60,318 bases of DNA from Geobacillus proteiniphilus (GCF_001908025.1 NZ_MQMG01000014.1:1-60318); one strand, 5' to 3'; shown: positions 17,882 through 26,234, counted from the stretch's first letter. Notes: generated by a model from the letters alone, not told the origin. A program made the numbers and translations.

Positions 17882-18662
17882 AATCCGCCGCTTTGTCGAA
17901 CGCTATTTTGCGGCCAACGGCTGCACGTTTGTGGAAGCAAGCGACGATTACCTCACCGTGCAACTGACGGCAGAAATGGACAAAGAGCTGATGAACCGGC
18001 CGTTTTACTGGCATTATATCGAACGGATAGGCGGCGTCCCGCAGCCGATGCAACTGACGCTCATCACCCGCGCGAGCGAACGGACGGACAAACTCAAAGG
18101 CGAGCGCCTCCATTTCGGCGCTCCCCGGCTGCACCAGCTGTTCCGCTCAGCGCAAAAACGCGGCAGCTTCATCCGCCTGTATGAGGAGCCAAGCGCGCCT
18201 TTGGACGGCAACGCCGCCCTCCATCCATGGCTCGGCATGAACGTCACGATTTCGTACGAATGCGACCGAAAAAAAGATGAAATCGTCTCCCTTGGCCTTC
18301 ACCTCATTAGCGGAACGATCGTCGAGTCGTTTCATGAGCGGATGCGCGAGCGACGGCTGACGCCGAAAATCCCTGATTACTGTTTCACCATATCCCCGCT
18401 CATTAAACCGAGAAGCGGCATCGGCCGTCTCGAGCAATACATACGCAGCCGCATCGCCGCCGACAACCACGCGTGGGCGGATGAGGCGCGCCGACGCTGG
18501 GCCGACGATTTGGCGTTGCTTGATGAATTTTACAAAGACTGCGAAGAAAAGCCGGAGTGCTATTATATTGAGAAGGAAGCGTTGGAAAAGCAGTACAAGC
18601 CGCGCATCACCGTTTCCGTCATCAACGGCGGACTGTTTTATTTGCTGCCCCGCTCATCGTGA
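17868..18662 (+). CDS. yqhG: YqhG family protein
   Basis: A 264-residue protein that starts inside the end of yqhH with GGAGGAGAGC upstream, as in B. subtilis. It begins MQQHEIRRFVERYFAANGC and is soluble, without membrane segments. An FDR-free, charged C-terminus ends KPRITVSVINGGLFYLLPRSS-like. Constant pairing with the helicase suggests a partner of YqhH, but this is inferred from context only. No enzymatic motif is recognisable. Confidence 0.85.
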   Translation: MQQHEIRRFVERYFAANGCTFVEASDDYLTVQLTAEMDKELMNRPFYWHYIERIGGVPQPMQLTLITRASERTDKLKGERLHFGAPRLHQLFRSAQKRGSFIRLYEEPSAPLDGNAALHPWLGMNVTISYECDRKKDEIVSLGLHLISGTIVESFHERMRERRLTPKIPDYCFTISPLIKPRSGIGRLEQYIRSRIAADNHAWADEARRRWADDLALLDEFYKDCEEKPECYYIEKEALEKQYKPRITVSVINGGLFYLLPRSS

Positions 18663-18764
18663 ATCAACCCCGGGATCGGCCCATCCGGCTCGGAGCGCTC
18701 AAACCGACGAACTCCCTTCCGTCGGCACGAAAGCCGCCCGCCGGCCTAGGCCAGCGGGCGGCTG

Positions 18765-18944
18765 CTACGGGCGGCGCCGAAACAGCAAGCGAAGCGAAAG
18801 CGGCACCATGCCAAACAAGCGGTATGAAAGCGGAAGCTGCTCTTGTTTCCGCACCTGACGCCGCTGCCTCCGCTCCTCTTTCGGCAAGTCCATGTAGGCG
18901 ACAAACTGTTGGGTGACAAACTTGACATAATCGTTGACCGCCAT
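18765..18944 (-). CDS. yqzE: YqzE family small protein
   Basis: A 59-residue protein beginning MAVNDYVKFVTQQFVAYMDLP, the YqzE signature, followed by a very basic middle (KEERRQRRQVRKQEQ) and a short hydrophobic C-terminal segment ending RLLFRRRP. The ATG at 18944 follows AAAAAGGGGGG. In B. subtilis it is likewise located after comGG on the comG strand. It may be the last gene of the comG transcript. Function unknown. Confidence 0.85.
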   Translation of the reverse strand: MAVNDYVKFVTQQFVAYMDLPKEERRQRRQVRKQEQLPLSYRLFGMVPLSLRLLFRRRP

Positions 18945-18989
18945 CAAATCCCCCCTTTTTTCTTTTAGTTTTTCCGCTTCTTTCCTCTT

Positions 18990-19379
18990 TTAACCGTTTT
19001 GCTCGCTCCATTCGACAATATGAAGCGCCGGAAGCGTGACAGTAAACATGACAGCGCGCCTCAGCCCAGAGGCCGAACGGATGGACAAAGAAACCCGAAC
19101 GTGCGCTGCATCTTCCCGCACCCACCGGTAGGCGGCCCTTCCGCGCGGATAGGTCCATTCCCCAGCCTCTCCCGCGGTCGACGGACCGGCTGATGCGATG
19201 CGTTCTTTTACGTCAAACACGGCCATCTGCACAAGCTCGTCCGCCTCGGCTGCCTGCCGGGCCGCATAAGCCGCCTGTCGTTCCGCTTCATAGAGGAGCA
19301 AGACATGCGTGACAGAAAAGACAAGCAACAAAGAAACGACAGCCACAATCGGAAAAATAACGCCATCTTGTCGACCCAT
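18990..19379 (-). CDS. comGG: Competence pseudopilus minor protein ComGG
   Basis: A 129-residue protein with an N-terminal hydrophobic helix (about 8-28), an alanine-rich coiled stretch (YEAERQAAYAARQAAEADELVQ) and a beta-rich C-terminus. ComGG is a minor pseudopilin that differs from the others by lacking a prepilin peptidase motif; here too the residues before the helix (MGRQDGVIFP) give no clear GFxxxE site. Position at the end of the comG cluster supports the assignment more than sequence similarity does. Confidence 0.75.
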   Translation of the reverse strand: MGRQDGVIFPIVAVVSLLLVFSVTHVLLLYEAERQAAYAARQAAEADELVQMAVFDVKERIASAGPSTAGEAGEWTYPRGRAAYRWVREDAAHVRVSLSIRSASGLRRAVMFTVTLPALHIVEWSEQNG

Positions 19380-19454
19380 TTCTCCTTCCCCTCGTTTTTC
19401 CAGTCTAAAAGGGGGAAGCGGCGGTCAAGGGGGTCTCACCGTACAAGCCGCCCG

Positions 19455-19952
19455 CTAAAACGCCCGCGCCACAAACGCCTCGCAAACGGTGCCGTCATCA
19501 GCCGTCACTTGCAAAAATATCCCGCGGGCGCCGGCGCGGTACGAAACAGCGCGCACATGACGGAGCGCCGTTTCATTGCCAGCGCCGTCCACCTGGCGGA
19601 TCAGTTCGGCTCTTGACGCAACAACAGAAAAACTGACCGTCTCACCGCTCCATTTTTGCAAATAGAGGACATGGTCGCCTGCCGACCACTGCCTCGTTTC
19701 ATTCAGCTCGATTTGCAGCTGTTGCAAAAACAGCCGCCATTCCAATCGGGAAAACGCGTCCGTCGGCTCCGGAGCCAGCAAGCGGACGGACAACAGCGCC
19801 GGAACGGCCGCCGCCACCGCCATCGCAGCCGCCAGCGCCAACAGCGCTTCGATCATCGTAAACCCGTTTTCTTTTGCCGCTACCGCTTGCCATACCCGCA
19901 CCGCTCCATCTCGCGGCCGGCGTAATCGTTCCAACGCACGCATACTTTCCAC
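19455..19952 (-). CDS. comGF: Competence pseudopilin-like protein ComGF
   Basis: A 165-residue protein with a GFTMIEALLALAAAMAVAA type IV prepilin segment at about residues 30-48, preceded by an unusually long basic leader. Its GTG start follows AAGGGGG and lies within the end of comGE (73-base overlap). The C-terminal part is beta-rich (VSYRAGARGIFLQVTADDG). It is a minor component of the DNA-uptake pseudopilus, assembled at the membrane by ComGA and ComGB. Confidence 0.8.
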   Translation of the reverse strand: MESMRALERLRRPRDGAVRVWQAVAAKENGFTMIEALLALAAAMAVAAAVPALLSVRLLAPEPTDAFSRLEWRLFLQQLQIELNETRQWSAGDHVLYLQKWSGETVSFSVVASRAELIRQVDGAGNETALRHVRAVSYRAGARGIFLQVTADDGTVCEAFVARAF

Positions 19953-20206
19953 ATTCGTCCCCCTTCATCGCTCGCTTGCAGTCGAAATACCGTGCGCCCG
20001 TCGGCGATCATGGTTTCTCCGGCAAGCGGCTCCTCATACAACGCGATGGCCAACAGCCGGCGCGCTTTCTCCTCGAGAACGAGGCTGTTGCGCTCATGCG
20101 CCATTTGCATCAACAGTGGAAGAAGAACGGCCGCTGTCGTCCATAGCAGCGCCAAAGCGAACAATGCTTCAACGAGCAAAAATCCGCCGCTACATTTTTT
20201 GTACAT
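19880..20206 (-). CDS. comGE: Competence pseudopilin-like protein ComGE
   Basis: A 108-residue protein with a short leader MYKKCSGG then FLLVEALFALALLWTTAAVLLP, a type IV prepilin helix with Glu5. Processing by ComC after the glycine is expected. It overlaps comGD at its start and comGF at its end. Assigned by gene order; sequence divergence among ComGE proteins is high. Confidence 0.75.
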   Translation of the reverse strand: MYKKCSGGFLLVEALFALALLWTTAAVLLPLLMQMAHERNSLVLEEKARRLLAIALYEEPLAGETMIADGRTVFRLQASDEGGRMWKVCVRWNDYAGREMERCGYGKR

Positions 20207-20633
20207 AAAATCGCCCTTTCCCCAGCAAAAAGGTGACTTTATAAGTCATTTGGCCGCCCCGTATCCAAATGGTTCCAGCCCGTTCAATGTTGCCGTTGTC
20301 GGTAAAGATGAGCGGATTGCGCAGCGTGCCGAGCTGAAACCGCCACGGAGAAGGGAGCGAACGAGCGACAACCTGCCGGCCGCTCGATGCATCAATCGCC
20401 TTGTACCCAGCGCCGCCGTCGGTAAAAAAAACCGCTACATTCACCCGCCGGGCGATGGCATGCTGCTGCGCGCCATACAAATCCGCACGCAGCACAGCCA
20501 GCATATACGCCTCCTCCTGATGGCGCACAGCGCCGCCAAGCATCGGAACAGCCAGCGCGGCAAGCACCAGCACCACCGAGAAAACGATCAGCATCTCAAG
20601 CAGCGTAAACCCGCCGTTACGAGCCACTTTCAC
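20190..20633 (-). CDS. comGD: Competence pseudopilin ComGD
   Basis: A 147-residue prepilin: basic leader MKVARNG, then GFTLLEMLIVFSVVLVLAAL with the glycine cleavage site and Glu5 of mature pilins. The remainder is a small beta domain ending KVTFLLGKGRFYVQKM. Overlaps comGC (17 bases) and comGE (17 bases), indicating tight translational coupling. Confidence 0.85.
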   Translation of the reverse strand: MKVARNGGFTLLEMLIVFSVVLVLAALAVPMLGGAVRHQEEAYMLAVLRADLYGAQQHAIARRVNVAVFFTDGGAGYKAIDASSGRQVVARSLPSPWRFQLGTLRNPLIFTDNGNIERAGTIWIRGGQMTYKVTFLLGKGRFYVQKM

Positions 20634-20913
20634 TCACATCGCCGTTCGTGCTGATTTGGATCGCATGACCGTTCGGGCATTTATCCGATTTAATATAGCG
20701 GCCAGCGAGCAATTCCTGCACCGTCGGAATTTTGTTATGCTCCATCTCATACGCTTTCACCTGCGCTTGCACGGTGTTCAAAAACGCCTCGCATCCTTTC
20801 GAATTGATCATGCTGTTGTGCTTTGTAATATTTGGAATTGCAATCAGCAGCAGAACAGAAATCACCATCATCACGATCAACATTTCGATCAATGTGAATC
20901 CTTTTTGATTCAT
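20617..20913 (-). CDS. comGC: Major competence pseudopilin ComGC
   Basis: A 98-residue prepilin, the main subunit of the transformation pseudopilus. MNQKGFTLIEMLIVMMVISVLLLIAI is the classical leader, cleavage site and helix. Two Cys residues (SKGCEAF and SDKCPNG) match the intramolecular disulfide known for ComGC. The ATG at 20913 follows GAGGAGG; the longer frame starting 18 bases upstream covers that site. A 187-bp gap with a strong hairpin separates it from comGB. Confidence 0.92.
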   Translation of the reverse strand: MNQKGFTLIEMLIVMMVISVLLLIAIPNITKHNSMINSKGCEAFLNTVQAQVKAYEMEHNKIPTVQELLAGRYIKSDKCPNGHAIQISTNGDVSESGS

Positions 20914-20999
20914 TGTCACTCCTCCTCGCATACGAAATTTCAGAAAGAGCGCCTAAGTTCGATTTGTTTCTTGAGCATCAAATCTGTTCATAGATTGGG

Positions 21000-21032
21000 C
21001 CTTGGGAAGAGGGGCGCGCCCCTCTCTCAAGG
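21000..21032 (-). other. Strong RNA hairpin between comGB and comGC
   Basis: CCTTGGGAAGAGGGGCG (21000-21016) is almost fully complementary to CGCCCCTCTCTCAAGG (21017-21032), with a perfect 16-base central palindrome. No T run follows, so it is not a standard terminator. It lies in an unusually long intra-operon gap. Confidence 0.7.
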
Positions 21033-21100
21033 AGCCAACACATCAAGAATGGCCATCTTGTTCCTGCAGAGCCGTCCCATCCTTGTTATACAGAAGAGAT

Positions 21101-22129
21101 TTACAGTTCATTCAACATCGAAAACATCGGCAGCAAAATCGCCAAATACATGCCGACGACAAACGCGCCAACGACCGCCAACAAAAGCGGCTGCATTCGT
21201 TTTAAGACCGACTCGATTCGTTGTTCCATCACCTGCAGCAAAAACTCGCTGTAATGTTCAAGTTCTTTGCCAAGTTCGCCGTTCGACTGGCCGTGGCGGA
21301 TGACAAGCGCCAGCTCTTGTTCGTAATAGCGGGCGGCGCCGATTAATCCGTCAAGCGTCATCCCTTTCATCAACCCGTCGCGAAGGCGCCGGCCTTCCAT
21401 TTGCAAAAACGGCCAGGACGACGGCTCGCTGAACACGCCGAGCGCATCATAAACCGACAATCCGGCCTGCAGCAGGCGCCCGAGCTGGCGGGCGGTCAGG
21501 CAGGTGAGGAACAGTCTCAGAAACGAAGCAAGCCCTGGAATTCGCAAAACGAATTGAAGTTTTCGGGAGACCGGCCAACGGCGGAAACAAGCAGCGTAAA
21601 ACAGCCCGGAGAACACCGCCAAGACGGCGATGGCCGCCATCGCCATAGGGGCATGGGCGATCACCGCAAGCAGCCAAGCGGTGTGCCCGCGTTGTGGGGA
21701 AAACGCCGCCGCCGCCCGTTCAAACTGCGGCAGCAGCCACCATTCCATCAAGACGAGCATGATGATGAGCAAAGAAAGAAGGAACAGCGGATAGCGGCTG
21801 AAGCGGCGCAGCTGCTCGTGGAAGCGCGCTTTTTGCGCCAGCGCTTCCCCTGTCTCTGCCATGCCGCGCGGTAAATCGCCATGCCGTTCGGCAAAAAAGA
21901 GAAGGTTAACCGCCATGCGGTCGACCGACAGCGCTTCGACAGCCGCAAACAGCGGCAGCCCGGCGCGCAGCTGCTGCAGACAGCGTTCCACTTCCAGCCG
22001 GCGGTGTGTTGGAGCCTGGATGGCCAAAAACTCAAGCGCTTGCCCAAGGGGGTAACCGCGCTCGAGCAACCGGCCGAGCCGGGTGAAAAACAACGCCTGT
22101 TCAGCGAGCGGCCACATTTTGCGTTTCAT
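21101..22129 (-). CDS. comGB: Competence pilus assembly membrane protein ComGB
   Basis: A 342-residue protein of the GspF/PilC family, the polytopic membrane platform for pseudopilus assembly. Two GspF domains (about 10-125 and 215-335) include LLERGYPLGQALEFL and LLQAGLSVYDALGVF. Hydrophobic helices lie near 110-130, 160-185 and 310-335, ending YLAILLPMFSMLNEL as usual. It overlaps comGA by four bases. Confidence 0.92.
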   Translation of the reverse strand: MKRKMWPLAEQALFFTRLGRLLERGYPLGQALEFLAIQAPTHRRLEVERCLQQLRAGLPLFAAVEALSVDRMAVNLLFFAERHGDLPRGMAETGEALAQKARFHEQLRRFSRYPLFLLSLLIIMLVLMEWWLLPQFERAAAAFSPQRGHTAWLLAVIAHAPMAMAAIAVLAVFSGLFYAACFRRWPVSRKLQFVLRIPGLASFLRLFLTCLTARQLGRLLQAGLSVYDALGVFSEPSSWPFLQMEGRRLRDGLMKGMTLDGLIGAARYYEQELALVIRHGQSNGELGKELEHYSEFLLQVMEQRIESVLKRMQPLLLAVVGAFVVGMYLAILLPMFSMLNEL

Positions 22130-23199
22130 CTTTCTCCCCCTCCGACGAGCTCAAGCATGCGGACGGGCAGGTAGCCGAGCGCAATCCCCTTGCGGATCAA
22201 GCGAGCCAGAGTCATATAAGAGCGCTTTGGCTTCCCTCTCCCATTGGAGAGGGAACGAATAACGTCCTCCAGCGCTGAACCGCAAAGCAACTCATAAACA
22301 GCCGTGCGCCGGCGTCGCCCAAGACGGCCGCACGATGGATGGCAATCGTCGCCGCACAGCGGGCAGCAAAGCTCGACAAGCCGCTGGGCAGAGACGGCAA
22401 GCAGCGTCTCGGCCAAATCGCCGAGCGGAATGCCGAATTCATGCAGCCGGTAGACGGCGCCGACTGCATCGGCGGCGTGCATGGTCGAGACGACCAAATG
22501 GCCGCTCAACGCTGAACGGATGGCAATGGCCGCCGTGTCATGATCGCGGATCTCGCCGACCATCAACACATCCGGGTCATGGCGCAACGCCGCTTTTAAC
22601 CCGGCGGCGTACGTGATGCCTGCTTTTTCATTGATTTGCACTTGCAACAATCGTTCGTTCTGTTTTTCGATCGGATCTTCAAGCGTGATGATGTTGCGTT
22701 GCCTTTCAGCTTGGCAAAGATCAAGAAGGGTGTACAGGGTCGTCGTTTTTCCCGACCCCGTCGGGCCGGTCAACAGCACGAGCCCTTGCGGATGCTGCAT
22801 GAAGGAAAATAATCGTGCGGTGGAGCGGAAGAATAAGGATAGTTCGCGAAGCGGCAGCGAGAGGCGCTGCGGCAGAAGGCGAATGACGAGGCTTTCATCG
22901 TAGAGCGTCGGCAATGTCGATAAACGCAAATACACCGTTTCCCCAAACTCAGCCACTTCCATGGCGCCGCTTTGCGGACGGCGTCGTTCCCCGATGTCCA
23001 TGCCGGCTAAAAATTTAAAGTGGGCGATGAGACGTTCCGCCGTTTCTTTCGGAAGCACGCCAACGTCGACAAGCATGCCATCAAGCCGAAGACGAACGGC
23101 GGCATCGCGGCGGCGCGGAACGAGGTGAAGATCCGAGGCGCGGCGCTGCACCGCTTCGGCGAGAAGGCGGTTTGCCGTTTGTTCGATCTCGTTCAGCAC
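22126..23199 (-). CDS. comGA: Competence ATPase ComGA
   Basis: A 357-residue GspE/PilB-type ATPase that powers pseudopilus assembly; B. subtilis ComGA has 356. Walker A is LLTGPTGSGKTTTLY near residue 140, the Asp box ITLEDPIE near 175, Walker B VLMVGEIRDHDTA near 210, and a C-terminal Cys pair cluster ELCCPLCGDDC near 295. The GTG start follows AAAGGAGGG. First gene of the comG operon; expression in B. subtilis needs ComK, but I see no clear ComK site here. Confidence 0.94.
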   Translation of the reverse strand: MLNEIEQTANRLLAEAVQRRASDLHLVPRRRDAAVRLRLDGMLVDVGVLPKETAERLIAHFKFLAGMDIGERRRPQSGAMEVAEFGETVYLRLSTLPTLYDESLVIRLLPQRLSLPLRELSLFFRSTARLFSFMQHPQGLVLLTGPTGSGKTTTLYTLLDLCQAERQRNIITLEDPIEKQNERLLQVQINEKAGITYAAGLKAALRHDPDVLMVGEIRDHDTAAIAIRSALSGHLVVSTMHAADAVGAVYRLHEFGIPLGDLAETLLAVSAQRLVELCCPLCGDDCHPSCGRLGRRRRTAVYELLCGSALEDVIRSLSNGRGKPKRSYMTLARLIRKGIALGYLPVRMLELVGGGER

Positions 23200-23390
23200 A
23201 TATTCCCTCCTTTCGACAGACTGCTTTGTATTTCGACGAGCATGAGTCGTTATCCTGCTTTTGGCGCAGCTTTTTGTGAAATTTTTTTGAATGTCAGTCC
23301 ACTCACTGCCAATAGTGACAAAAATCATTCCTGGCTTTGAACGATTTCATTATAATAACCATATCAATGATTCATTTAGGAGGGAAAACA

Positions 23391-24089
23391 ATGGAACAAA
23401 CACTGAAAATCACAAGCGTATTGTCTGACCCGACTAGATTTCATATTTATGAATACATGGCAAAAGTGCATCGCGAAGTTTCTGTTCAAGAAATCGCAGA
23501 AAAATTCCATATCCATCCAAACGTTGCCCGCTTGCACTTAACGAAGCTTGAAGACGTTCGCATGGTCGTATCGGATACGCAAAAAACGGGAAAAGGCGGA
23601 CGGCCGAGCCGGCTGTACCGCCTGTCCGACGAAGTGATCGGGCTGTATTTTCCGTTCCGCGATTATCAACTCCTCGCCCGCATCGCCATTCAAACGATGG
23701 CCAAACTCGGTCCCATTGGAAGCGAGGCGTTGCGTGAAACAGGAAAGCGGTTCGGCCGTGAGCTCATCGCCAGCCGTTTGCCGCATAACGGCACAGCGAG
23801 CGCGCTCACCATGGCGGACAAAATCGCCATAATGGAAGAGGCGGCCGAAGCGGCTGGATTTTTGCCGCAATTGCACTATGATGAAGAAAAAGGAGTGCTA
23901 TACCTCGATATTTTCAACTGCCCGTTCAAAGAAATCGCCGCGCAAGCACCTGATACCGTTTGCGGCATGCACCACGCCTTTTTGGAGGGAATGGTCGAGA
24001 CGCTGTTTGCCGGTGCTGAAGTAACGGAAACGGAAAATATGATGGAAGGCAGCCACCGCTGCGCCTACCGCATCGTCATCCGTCCGTGA
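23391..24089 (+). CDS. Helix-turn-helix regulator, COG2345/SufR-like with a Cys cluster
   Basis: A 232-residue protein with an ArsR-like winged helix at about residues 1-75 (LSDPTRFHIYEYM, VQEIAEKFHIHPNVARLHLTKLEDV). The C-terminal half carries Cys residues in NCPFKEIAAQAPDTVCGMHH and SHRCAYRI. Related COG2345 regulators such as cyanobacterial SufR bind an iron-sulfur cluster with such Cys. The ATG at 23391 follows TTAGGAGGG. Monocistronic, divergent from comGA. Its target is not apparent from the neighbours. Confidence 0.8.
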   Translation: MEQTLKITSVLSDPTRFHIYEYMAKVHREVSVQEIAEKFHIHPNVARLHLTKLEDVRMVVSDTQKTGKGGRPSRLYRLSDEVIGLYFPFRDYQLLARIAIQTMAKLGPIGSEALRETGKRFGRELIASRLPHNGTASALTMADKIAIMEEAAEAAGFLPQLHYDEEKGVLYLDIFNCPFKEIAAQAPDTVCGMHHAFLEGMVETLFAGAEVTETENMMEGSHRCAYRIVIRP

Positions 24090-24174
24090 CAGCGTCCCTC
24101 CTTCCTTCTTTTTTGTCTGGAGCAAGCAACGGCCGGCATTGGCATCATTTCTTACCACTTGTCCGAAAGCGTTA

Positions 24175-24204
24175 TTTACATTCCCAATCATTGTACATTA
24201 TAAT
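24175..24204 (+). promoter_or_regulatory. Sigma-A promoter of yqgY
   Basis: TTTACA, an 18-bp spacer and a perfect TATAAT lie 43 bp before the yqgY start. Confidence 0.6.
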
Positions 24205-24247
24205 AAGTAAGGACCAATGGTTTGCACAAACAAAGGAGGGATACATA

Positions 24248-24490
24248 ATGGACCGCATGTTCCGCGTGCTCGCCTTTTGGACCGGCATTTTTGCTGTCAT
24301 GTTTTACCTTGGCCATATGCATACGACGTCGCTCATCTTCTTTGGCCAAACGGTGTTTTTCCTGTTCCTCGGCTTTTTAAAGCTGACCGAGAGAATGTAC
24401 ATTTACATTTTCGGGGCGTATTTGACGATTTTCTTCGCGGCGTTTACGTATTGGACAACTTTTATGATGGTGCCCGGCATGGGTGAATAA
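24248..24490 (+). CDS. yqgY: DUF2626 small membrane protein YqgY
   Basis: An 80-residue protein with three hydrophobic helices, beginning MDRMFRVLAFWTGIFAVMFYLGHM and ending MMVPGMGE. The DUF2626 family is confined to Bacillaceae and has no known function. AAAGGAGGG precedes the ATG. It has its own promoter and terminator, so it is a single-gene unit. Confidence 0.88.
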   Translation: MDRMFRVLAFWTGIFAVMFYLGHMHTTSLIFFGQTVFFLFLGFLKLTERMYIYIFGAYLTIFFAAFTYWTTFMMVPGMGE

Positions 24491-24521
24491 AAAACAGGCA
24501 GAACCTCCTGCCTGTTTTTTT
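24491..24521 (+). terminator. Terminator of yqgY
   Basis: AACAGGCAGG, short loop, CCTGCCTGTT, then seven T. Confidence 0.85.
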
Positions 24522-24573
24522 GTCGCTTTGACCGGAACCCCTTTTCTCCATTGCAGATAGGCGAAGGAAGCAG

Positions 24574-25713
24574 TTAATCGACCGGCAAAAACTCGGGCGC
24601 TGGCCAAAAGTCTCGCGCGGGGAGACTCATTCCTTTCTGCAAAATAAGCACGTCAAAAAAGCGGCTGACGCCATCGTCGGCGATCAGCGCGCGGATCATT
24701 CGGTTTTGGCGGTTTGCCGGCGAAAAGAAATCGCCGCCTTCTGAAACGTTCCATTCGTGCAAAAGGCCGGCCGCGAGCAAAAACCGATCTTGGCGAACGA
24801 ACGCCACTTCCTCCCACCCGGCCTGACGGGCGTACAAGCGAAGCGCATCCCATTGTACATGGCTCGTCAAGTCCATCTCCCCCGGATGGCGAAGCGGGTC
24901 GGCAACAAGCTGATGGCGGAAATATCCGCGCAAGCTTCCATGCCGCCGCGCCGGGGCGCGCAACTGTTCGTCCGTATAGCCATAGTCGATCGTCACCATC
25001 ACCGCCTGATGAAACAGCGGCCCAACATCGAGCCAAAACGCCTTCATCGCGAGAGGCACCTCAAGCCTTTGCCCTTCAGCAAGATCCAATCCGCGCTCAT
25101 TTAAATAGCGGACAATAGCGGGACGGCAAAGCGGCGCCTTTTCTTCAACGAGCCGGCCATCGCGAGCGGCGACAAAACATTCGTGCAAAACGCCGCCTTC
25201 CTTTACAATGACGTGAACGGGAAACGCATCAAAAAATTCGTTGCTAAACACAATGCCGGAAAACGGCCCACGCTCGGCCAACCAGCGAGAGACATCGTCA
25301 TATTGCTCCACCTTCTCGGCGACGGGTTGAAGCGTTTCGCGCTGGCGCCGGCGGTGGAACGGGCTTTGGTCGATGATCGTATACGACAAGCGGTCGTATG
25401 TATGCGGACTTTTTTCCTTCCATTCTTCCAATACCGAAAGCGCCAATCTTCCGTCTCCGCCCCCCCACTCGCAAACAGCCGGCGGCAGGCCGCTGTGTTC
25501 CACCATCCGAACCCAAAGCGAAGCAAGCGCTTTGCCAAACACCGGCGCGAATGAGCTGTTCGTAAAAAAATCGCCTTCCTTGCCGATTTTCGCCCGCTCT
25601 CGCATATAGTAGCCGAATCGTTCGTCGTAAAGAGCCATCTGCATGTAATCGGCGTACGACACCCGCCCGCCCGGCGCCGCGGCAATCTGTTCGTACAATC
25701 GATCCATCACCAT
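24574..25713 (-). CDS. SAM-dependent methyltransferase, MidA/NDUFAF7 family (COG1565)
   Basis: A 379-residue class I methyltransferase. Conserved features of the family are YADYMQMALYDERFGYY near the start, IGKEGDFFTNSSFAPVFGKAL near 45, the SAM-binding CEWGGGDGRLALSVL near 85, IVFSNEFFDAFPVH near 160 and VTIDYGYTDEQL near 240. Mitochondrial NDUFAF7 methylates an Arg in complex I; the bacterial substrate is unknown. GAGGTAG precedes the ATG. The promoter region immediately upstream is occupied by a 380-bp IS200/IS605 derivative that begins 19 bp from this start codon, so its transcription may depend on that element. Confidence 0.85.
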   Translation of the reverse strand: MVMDRLYEQIAAAPGGRVSYADYMQMALYDERFGYYMRERAKIGKEGDFFTNSSFAPVFGKALASLWVRMVEHSGLPPAVCEWGGGDGRLALSVLEEWKEKSPHTYDRLSYTIIDQSPFHRRRQRETLQPVAEKVEQYDDVSRWLAERGPFSGIVFSNEFFDAFPVHVIVKEGGVLHECFVAARDGRLVEEKAPLCRPAIVRYLNERGLDLAEGQRLEVPLAMKAFWLDVGPLFHQAVMVTIDYGYTDEQLRAPARRHGSLRGYFRHQLVADPLRHPGEMDLTSHVQWDALRLYARQAGWEEVAFVRQDRFLLAAGLLHEWNVSEGGDFFSPANRQNRMIRALIADDGVSRFFDVLILQKGMSLPARDFWPAPEFLPVD

Positions 25714-25732
25714 TTTTCTACCTCGTTTTTAT

Positions 25733-26112
25733 TATTTCCCGACAGAAGGCTCCCACTTCCATTTTGTGCAGGGCGCAACCCAAAAACTAAGTGGGAGATG
25801 AATGTCGGGATGTCTAGCCTAAATCGTTGAATCCCCCCGAACAAACGTGCTATCCTGTTCTTGTACGTTGTTCTGTGAAAACTGAAGATAGGGGGTTGTG
25901 ACAGGAAATTTGTCTGTCACGTAAAATCTTCAACGTTCGATCCCCCCACGCTCACCAAAAGGCGATAACCAAGCGGAAGCAGGTAGTGTGGCTTGTTCAA
26001 CGTATAAGAGTTGGAACGACGGGCAGCGCCTGCTAAAAAACTGGTGAATACACTGGTGTTCGCAGGAATCTCCACCTTCAAATTTTGTTAGAAATAAGGT
26101 GGAGTATTTCAA
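25733..26112 (+). mobile_element. Non-autonomous IS200/IS605 derivative (palindrome-associated element) with omega-RNA-like right end
   Basis: No gene lies here, but both element ends are recognisable. A TTTAT target precedes the left end (25728-25732). The left hairpin pairs CTCCCACTT (25750-25758) with AAGTGGGAG (25789-25797) and is followed by ATGAAT. The right end has GGTGTTCGCAGGAATCTCC, then the hairpin CTCCACCTT/AAGGTGGAG (26070-26104) and TTCAA. The intact-ended element at 56181-57554 has the same order: TTTAT, CCCACTT/AAGTGGG hairpin plus GATGAAT, then GTGTTCCCAAGAATCTCC, a CTCCCACCT/AGGTGGGAG hairpin and TTCAA. The last 150 bp are candidate omega-RNA scaffold, with the guide starting near 26113. 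No transposase or TnpB frame remains. Confidence 0.75.
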
Positions 26113-26114
26113 TG

Positions 26115-26143
26115 TTGACATAGTGAAAATAATCATATATTGT
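26115..26143 (+). promoter_or_regulatory. Candidate promoter facing a terminator 60 bp away
   Basis: A perfect TTGACA, a 17-bp spacer and TATTGT start immediately after the mobile-element end. The only feature downstream is the hairpin at 26198, so any product would be a short untranslated RNA of roughly 80 bases. Confidence 0.45.
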
Positions 26144-26197
26144 TATAGTAGCAGCTTAACTATATCCCCTCCCATTATTGTGGATAGAACATCCCCC

Positions 26198-26234
26198 AAA
26201 AACCCTTCTTGGCGCGGCTAAGAAGGGTTTTTTG
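26198..26234. terminator. Strong intrinsic terminator downstream of the mobile element
   Basis: AAAAACCCTTCTT pairs with AAGAAGGGTTTTT around GGCGCGGCT, with T runs on the plus strand and a shorter one on the minus strand. Confidence 0.8.

Noticed and set aside
23200-23330. A-rich blocks upstream of comGA as possible ComK boxes
   Set aside because: AAAA and TTTT tracts do not fall into the AAAA-N5-TTTT pairs with standard spacing, so I do not call a ComK site.
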